NCBI RefSeq assembly: GCF_029867415.1
Contig: NC_081186.1
Location: 21,579,915 to 21,643,914, forward strand
Length of the DNA stretch: 64,000 nucleotides
Direction of reading: 5' to 3'
Origin: Vicia villosa
Taxonomy: Eukaryota > Streptophyta > Magnoliopsida > Fabales > Fabaceae
Numbering within the stretch: position 1 is the stretch's first letter; each line of letters starts with the position of its first letter. The notes beneath the pieces were generated by a model that was not told the DNA's origin, made no database searches, and saw only the letters and a program-made list of their open reading frames with translations. This document shows, one piece after another, positions 57,712-64,000 of the stretch. A program made the translations under genes and the position numbers.

Positions 57712-59630
57712 AATGATGATCTCGGATTTAAAATTAATGAAAATTTATCAGAAGCTTGATAGAATCATAGCGACTACACGATAAATTTCCAAAAGTCTTA
57801 AAACAACTGCATACAATCTCTGCCATATTTGATCTTTTATTCTGATTCGGGACAAAGGAAAAAGATAAGAAACAATATCAAATAATATACAAAAATAAAT
57901 ATAAAACAAATTAAACTTAATTCATTCTTTTTGTGATTTTTTTTTGGAATTTGATTTTAAGTTAATTAACAAGCTAATTAAACAAATAATTATACAAATA
58001 ATTAGACTTAACAAGAAAAATATTATTTTATATGTCAAAAATTAGATTATAAAAAATATAAACCTAAATCTAAAAGGAAAATATTTTTGGAGTTTTTTGA
58101 TTGGTTAAAAATAATTAAAAAGTAATATTTACATAATTACTAATTAATTAAGCAATATAAATTAATTATGAAAAGAAATAAAATATTTTTATGTTAAAAA
58201 TTAAATAAACATTTTATCAACTTAAAACTAAAATTAAAACATTTTTTTTTGAGAAATTGAAAATATGCATAAATATGGAGTTTTTAATTCATGAACTCCT
58301 AACACTACTACATATTAAAAATTACATTGTACTTACTCTATGATGTTCCAAGAGTGGAAAAAGAGTGATTGAAATTGATTGAAAGTGGCTATTTGAATGA
58401 GCCTTGATTTTTACAAGTTTATTGAAACTTTTGGAAAATATAAAACTTATGCTATGGCTTTGGTGTTTGTTGTTGTGCTCTCCTCTTGTTTCTCCCTTTC
58501 TTTCCTCCTCTTGAATGAAGAAAATGAAGTTCTATTTATAGGCAAAGAGTTTGATCTTGGAAGCCTTGCAAGTGGAAATTGTCATGATTGATTTTGTGGA
58601 AAAAATATGATAATGGAATATTTTCAATGAGTGTATTTCTTAACCATGGTTAAAACACTCAAGTATTATTCTCTTCAACCTTGCAATAATATATTTAAGC
58701 ATCTTGAATTGGTCTTGATTGGCAACCATAAGCATCTTTGATAATATCTTTGAATTATCTCACTTTAATTAAACTTTAAATGAATAAAATTTAATTAAAT
58801 GAAATAAAAATGTCATGAATCATGGATGGATCGTGGATGCCCTTTAAACATATGAGAATCAAGATTGAATCACAAAAGAATTGGCCTTTTTGAAAAAAAT
58901 CAAATTTTTGGTCATTACTTGTTTCATGCATTTTTTCCAAAAAAGGTCAACTTCATCAAGGCATATCTCCCTCAATTTTGATCCTATGAAAGTGTTCTTT
59001 AACTTTTTGGAAAGCCCAAGATGTCCTCTACAAGCCACTTTGGAAGCGTTTTTGCATTTGGAGAAGTTATTTTGATGATATGGGCTTTGACAAAAAACTG
59101 CTTTTTGTTGACTTTCAAAATGACCCGTAATGTTTTGACTTATATCTCTTAGGCGGAAGCATTTCTTGACCTTGGTCCCAACATCAAAGTTGTAGAGAAT
59201 TGAATTTCCTTGAGAATGAGCTTTGGTTGGAATTTTTCTGATAAATTATGAGAGAGTTATGGTCGGTCAAAGTTCAGTTGACTTTTAGCTAAAAAACTCT
59301 AATTTTGCAATTTTGAGTTTTGTCGATTTCTGAACTTTTCTTGATGAATTATGATCAACCATTGATCACATGATGAATCTTTTGACAAAATATGGATGTT
59401 GACAAAAAATTGCATTTTTGACTGTCTGTTGACTTTTTGGTCAAACTGGTCGTCTGTTGACTGTTTGAGCTGTTGACTGTGCGTCTGAGCGAATCGAAGT
59501 TTGAAAATTTGTCTGGTGGTATTTTGAGACATATGGAGATCCATGAAATCCATTTGAGGTCTCAAAAACTCGTTCTCCTGAAAAAAAAACAAAAACCCTA
59601 GTTAGGGACTGTTTGTGTAGGAGACAGTTA
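57712..59630 (-). mobile_element. Ogre-type LTR sequence, minus orientation
   Basis: Non-coding. TATA motif TATAAATAGA at 58531-58540. The block 58960-59330 is homologous to 4380-4720 (for example CCTCTACAAGCCACTTTGGA), which in the LTR at 1988-5089 also lies some 400-700 bp upstream of the TATA box. Boundaries are unclear. AT-rich stretches at 57850-58260 hold nothing else recognisable. Confidence 0.55.
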
Positions 59631-60986
59631 GGCGTACCTGATTTTTGTGCAGTGTTGAGTCTCTGTTGACCACGTGATTATCAGAAGACTTCTAGAACAA
59701 AATCTTGGAAATTTGAAGTGCGAAAAATTGATTTGACTGATGGTACAAACACGGAGAATTGCGCTGATAGTGGGTTTGACTGGTAACTAGCTGTCCGGGT
59801 ATTAACGTAACAGTTAAAGTGAAAATTCAACAGTTTAAAGTTAATTTTTTCTTTTTTTGTTTTTGTTGTGTTAATGGTGAAAAATTTATTTACCTGAGCT
59901 GTTAGAAAAACACAAACATAATAAATAAATAAAATATACTGTACGCGAACGAAAATACCGATAATAACCTTGAAAATAAATATTTAATGCACAGAAAAAT
60001 AAATATTTAACACACATAATATTATCTTGATAATTAAACTACCGTACGACAGATAGTACAACATTTAATACTAACAGTACAAATATTACATAATATAATG
60101 AACAGTACGACAAATAAAATAGACGGTACACTATTTGAAAGCGACAGATACAACAAACTTTAAAAATGACGATTAATAATCCATGCTATGAACAACAGAA
60201 AATAGATGATCGGAAGTGTAACCATCGCAGGTCCGCATTTTTCAGGACTATGCAGACAGAAGAAGGACATGATCACCGTAAAAATAGTGATGACTATAAG
60301 AAAAAGTGTATCCATCCACTTTGCCATTTTTGCCGAGGAAGAAGAGAAAATAATTATGAGATAGAAGTTTGAGAAATTTGGGAGATGAGTGAAATTTGAT
60401 GTGAGAATTTATGGAAAAAATGAGGAGTATTTATAGAGTGAAAAGAGAGAGATAGAGACGTTGGGAGTGGAGTGTTACCGTTTTGAATAGTAGTAGGATT
60501 TGAAAAAAAGTATGGTAGGTTTTGAAAAAAAAGGGTATAGAATAAAGCTAGGATTTGATTTTGAAAAAAAAAAAAGATTTGAAAAGAAAGAAAGAGATTT
60601 TGAAAAAAAATAATATAGTATAAAAATAAAAATTAGTGGGAAATAAAACCAATAATAATTTAATTGTTACCAGTATAATCTGAAACCCGGACTCCGCGCC
60701 CTGCAAATTTTAATTCTGCACGAACTGCGTCAGCATTATTTATCTGAAAATAAATCTCAAATAAACAGTGTATGAAGTGATAAACAGTATTTGGTGTTTA
60801 TGAAAGGATAAATTTAACAGCGAACCAAAATACTGTATAAAAAATTCTAAAAATTGAGTATTCATAAAATCAGGATGTTTATGAAATAAAAATCCAAGAT
60901 TGTATAAAAATCCAAATTTTTAGACAGAAGTCTGTTGACTTCTTTTTTTTGAAAAAAAGAACGCGGGCGAATTTTGGGGTATAACA
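59631..60986 (-). mobile_element. Ogre-type LTR opening TGTTATACCCC
   Basis: On the minus strand an LTR opens at 60986 with TGTTATACCCCAAAATTCGC, inserted in another LTR tip; right flank ATAAT (60987-60991). A TATA box CTATAAATAC is near 60427-60436. Purine-rich A/G runs fill 60480-60640. The left limit (59631) is a guess. Small open frames here are not similar to any protein I know. Confidence 0.55.
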
Positions 60987-61047
60987 ATAATGATCATAAC
61001 ACTTAGAAAATGATGGGATCTCAGAGGTCAAAAATTGGGGTGCAACA
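60987..61047 (-). mobile_element. Ogre-type LTR tip (TGTTGCACCCC), minus orientation
   Basis: 61 bases on the minus strand from 61047 match 53463 onward (TGTTGCACCC.AATTTTTGACC.CTGAGATCCC). The tip is cut by the TGTTATACCCC element and itself sits in an Athila-like LTR fragment. Confidence 0.75.
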
Positions 61048-61582
61048 GTTAGATCCAGTAAAAATGACACAATAGTTTTCGGTATAGAAACTATTGTGAG
61101 AAAACAAAATATATGCCTAGAAATATGAAAAGAAGAAGGAAAAAATAACTTGAAATTGAATGCTGAAAAATATTGCTGGAATCGAAAATAGGAAAACTAG
61201 ACGTGAGGAACCGTGGCTGGGACTAAAAATGGTCCAACAACTTTTACATGAATATTCTTTTCTTTATATAGTGCTTGCTTGCTTACTTCCGTTTCCTGAA
61301 TTGTGGGAAGTCGTGGTCTTAGTCTTCCTAAAATGTAGCAAGTGAAGCAAATGAAACGGAGACGGCCGCCAAATGTGGCAAGTAAGGTATTGGAGACGTG
61401 CGTCTCTAATTGCTGAGTGGAGACGTGGGACCCAATCTCCCTTGGAGGCGGGCGTCTCACCTTTTAGGTGGTGGAGACGTGGCAACGAGTGAAAAGAGGA
61501 GAACAAGTGCCCCCCTCCCAATATATGAGGCGAGCGCCTCAAGTGGAGAAGAAGGTGGGGGCAGGCATCTGGGAATGGAGAC
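61048..61582 (-). mobile_element. Athila-like LTR fragment
   Basis: It resembles 57050-57430 in its TTGTGAGAAAA... block and GAGACG palindromes (61391-61535, including GGAGGCGGGCGTCTC and GAGGCGAGCGCCTC). A TATATAAAGA box is at 61261-61270 on the minus strand. It is bounded by an Ogre-type LTR tip on the left and a Copia LTR on the right. Confidence 0.6.
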
Positions 61583-62290
61583 TGAAAATTCTAGCAATAC
61601 ACTATCGATGTCGTCGCGGATGTTATGACATGCACTGAGATATAGATTAACTAATTATGCAGGACATAACAAAATAGTAAAGAACACAGATGATTGGGTG
61701 GGTGGTGGGGTACCCAGTTCGGTTCAACCAACCTACTATGAGGGCTACCAAGCCAGGGAGGAAATCCATTATAAGCAGTATTAATTCAGAGCTAAATTCT
61801 CCCGTTTACAACTCTTCAATTAAGACCTACCAAATGCAATTTCAATCTTCTGCTAGACCTGAGTCCTTACTCACCCCCCTTAATCACAGCAGTGATAAAT
61901 AACAGACAATTATACAAAGTAATTTGAAGACACACTTCAGACAAATCTTGATCTTGCTTAGAAGCTTCAATCAAGAGACACAACCTCATGCTTACAAGCT
62001 TAGAGTGACACAAACAAAGTACACAACAAAAACACTAGTCCAATACAATTATCTAGGCGACAATTTCTTGGCTCACAAGAGAATCCTAAAACACAACCAC
62101 ATAGTGAAAACACGGACTCAAACTTCATTCTTTAATTTCTAATTCTCCAAGTCTTCAAATTAGGATTAGATGCCCTTTTATATAAGATAGCGCATGGGCC
62201 TTGGGCTTGAGAAACACAAATTAGGTTTAATTCACTTAAACCAAACTCCACGATTCAGAGTGCTAAATAATAGGGCAGCAAGAATCACTT
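61583..62290 (-). mobile_element. Copia LTR fragment, 3' part
   Basis: The opening TGAAAATTCTAG is the inverted LTR end seen at 20370, and the next 420 bases are homologous to it (about 80 percent by eye). It has a TATA-like TTATATAA near 62168-62178. No PBS follows the LTR end (left side). It is cut by a Tekay-like LTR at 62291. Confidence 0.8.
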
Positions 62291-62707
62291 TGTAACACCC
62301 TAATTCTACCCGCGGAATTTAAATAAAATCAGAGTATACAAATTCACAAACGAAACAATTGAGATATCACATATTCATTCTCAAAGACAAATCACCTCGT
62401 CACATAAAGCGGATACATAGCATTCACAAAGTACGGAAGAGCCGACAACATTAAATGATAGTCTTTAACATAAAATAACTTCCATATAAGTGCAACGGAA
62501 ACTCAACAATTAGTTCAAAGATTCATAGCATCATAATTCAAAAATTAACACAATTAAAGTGGAAATCTCCAAAAGACAACTCAAGTATTTGCCAAAAACA
62601 TAATAGATCAAAAGCAAGTAAATCAACGCGTTCATCCCCCCCGAGTGCTACGTATCAGAGCGACAACGACTCAAGACTAACTCGGCTAACCTCCTCTCAA
62701 TGCGAAT
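62291..62707 (-). mobile_element. Tekay-like LTR fragment
   Basis: TGTAACACCC..TAC/AACCCGCGG and the following motifs (CCTCGTCAC, GTATCAGAGCGACAACGACTC) track the LTR at 12569 with clear divergence, so this is a different, older copy. It is cut by the SIRE LTR. Confidence 0.75.
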
Positions 62708-63790
62708 TGTTAGAACATGAAATGTTCTGATCGATATTTCTAGTTTTGATGATAACATTATATATGAATTTTTATAAGACAATATGGTACTCTAATTATT
62801 CACGTTTTCCATTTCAGGAAAAGTCTAAAAGAGTATGCACTAAATCAACATTTAGAAGCTCTGACCCAGAAGATCTGGATGGGTTCATTAGAACATGGTC
62901 TGGAAGACATCAGAAGATGGTCTTAAGGAAATCAGAACATGGTCTGGAAGGCATTAGAAGATGGCAATCAGAAGCAAGGTTCTGAATATCTGATGGTATC
63001 ACGCTACAAAGAACTTCCAAAGTCTGATGACTGAAGTTGCATCTGCACCAACGCTGAAGACTTTGATATTCAAACGTCATTCTAATAGTCTGAGTCCAGA
63101 AGCAAGTACAAGATGAAAAAGATACAACGTCAAATCTGTCTGACTGACAAAAGGAACGTTAGAAGCTACAAAAGGCAAAGTCAGCAAGAGCAGTTGAAAC
63201 ATGGCTCGAGGTAGTTGATAAAAGAGTGAAACAGTAAATGCAGCAGTGTACTATTCATGTAAAGCATTAAATGCTATTCAATGGTCACATTTCTCACTGC
63301 CTATAAAAGAGAAGTTCTGATTGCTGAAGAACACACGCTAAGGGACCTTACGCTGCCAAATTGATTCTAAACGTTATCACACAAACAACAAAGAAACTTC
63401 GTCTTCAACCTCACAAATATGTAGTATCTTAGTGAGTGTTAAAACTTAATCTTGAGAGAAAAATCACTTGGTGATTATAGCTTATTAAGAAGCACATTAA
63501 ACTTTTGTAATATTGTTTACTATTTGTAAAAGGAAATTCTTAGAGTGATCAAGTTGTGATCTGTATACTCTAGAAGACTTAAAAGTTGTCTAAGTGGAAT
63601 ACCATTGTAATCAAGGATGATTAGTGGATTAAATCCTCAGTTTTGGTAAATCACTCTGTAAGGGATGGACTGGAGTAGTTTGGTTAACAACGAACCAGGA
63701 TAAAAATAACTGTGTGATTATTTTTTATCTTCCATTTTTAGAAACAACCCTTATTCAATCCCCCCTTTCTAAGTGTTTTTCACTCCTTCA
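62708..63790 (+). mobile_element. 5' LTR of a SIRE-type copia element
   Basis: TGTTAGAACATGAAATG... to ...TCACTCCTTCA, 1083 bp. TATA box CTATAAAAG at 63301-63309. The 3' 150 bases match the LTR at 48313. It entered a Tekay-like LTR (left flank CGAAT). The repeated AGAAGATGGTCTTAAGGAAATCAGAACATGG-like phrases (62890-62965) form a small internal tandem repeat. Confidence 0.9.
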
Positions 63791-63812
63791 ATTGGCATAA
63801 GAGCGCCGGTTT
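63791..63812 (+). promoter_or_regulatory. Primer binding site of the SIRE-type element
   Basis: ATTGGCATAAGAGCGCCGG follows the LTR end directly; one base differs from the site at 48294-48312 (A for C in the middle). Confidence 0.85.
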
Positions 63813-63866
63813 TAGGTGCAAACACTTAACAGTGTTAGAGAAAAGATTCAGGAAGAAAAACACGTC

Positions 63867-64000
63867 ATGGCAAATCCTAGTCCAACACCAACTAATACTG
63901 AACAAAGCAACAATGGTAACTTTAGCTTTAATGGATTCAATAGACCACCAGTCTTTGATGGTGAGAACTTTGAATATTGGAAAGATAGACTTGAAAGTTA
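63867..64000 (+). CDS. gag: SIRE-type gag, N-terminus (partial, runs off the window)
   Basis: The Met at 63867 lies about 55 bases after the PBS. The 44 residues visible (MANPSPTPTNTEQSNN... ending FEYWKDRLES) match the start of the broken copy at 48230, including the FEYW box that is mutated there. No stop or shift is seen before the edge. It could be intact, since its upstream LTR and PBS look sound, but nothing beyond 64000 can be judged. Confidence 0.88.
   Translation, partial: MANPSPTPTNTEQSNNGNFSFNGFNRPPVFDGENFEYWKDRLES

Noticed and set aside
58397..58591. A 64-residue frame with a hydrophobic segment resembling a signal peptide.
   Set aside because: It overlaps the promoter region of a minus-strand LTR on the opposite strand; no second line of support.

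Overview
The window is repeat-dense plant nuclear DNA. Every coding trace I can recognise is retrotransposon gag or pol from Ty3/gypsy (Athila, Tat/Ogre-like, Tekay/Del chromovirus) and Ty1/copia (including SIRE-like) lineages. I found no host gene, rRNA gene or canonical tRNA gene. The mix of long LTRs opening TGTCATACCCC, arrays of tandem repeats inside an Ogre-like element, and Athila and SIRE copies suggests a large-genome legume, perhaps of the pea/vetch tribe. That is an inference from element types, not a species identification.

Region 1-38543 is a deep insertion nest that can be unpicked from LTR ends and 5-bp target duplications. A Tat-like element (minus; 5' LTR 37730-38543, gag 34865-37572) was entered by a Copia element (plus; PBS 25051, gag-pol 25121-33502, 3' LTR 33920-34864). 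The Copia 5' LTR was entered by an Athila-type element (minus; gag 816-1840). The Athila 5' LTR was entered by a non-coding Ogre-type element (minus; 3' LTR 1988-5089, internal 5090-12282, target duplication ACTTG). The 5' LTR of that element was entered by a Tekay chromovirus (minus; 12569-20369 plus 25018-25050, target duplication TATCT). A 4.7-kb inversion (20370-25050) then scrambled the order; turning it back restores three LTRs and the target duplications at once. Further single insertions are an Ogre-type solo LTR in the Copia reverse transcriptase (28782-32437, duplication CTTGG), an Ogre-type LTR in the Athila gag (1-815) and a palindromic foldback unit in the Tat gag (35757-36432).

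Region 38544-53462 holds the non-coding 3' part and 3' LTR of a copia-type element (38544-44137), a Tekay/Del gag scrap joined illegitimately to a broken SIRE-type gag-pol (44735-48230), a SIRE LTR bearing a PPT on one side and a PBS on the other (48313-48842), a 350-bp TA microsatellite, an Athila-like LTR with PBS (49845-50884) in a second Del gag-protease fragment (50885-51921), and a plus-strand Tat-like LTR, PBS and gag start (51922-53462).

Region 53463-64000 is almost entirely LTR sequence: Ogre-type LTRs in opposite orientations, a complete Athila-like solo LTR (55991-57711), pieces of Athila, Copia and Tekay LTRs, and a SIRE-type element whose 5' LTR, PBS and gag start (62708-64000) run off the right edge.

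No autonomous element is intact. The Tekay copy is closest, but carries one stop in reverse transcriptase and an in-frame loss of most of integrase. The most notable items are the reconstructable inversion, the non-coding Ogre-type element with its hairpin-bearing tandem arrays, a 308-bp almost perfect palindrome built on a tRNA-like promoter, tRNA-like cassettes inside Ogre-type LTRs, and arrays of short palindromes upstream of the TATA box in several unrelated LTRs.
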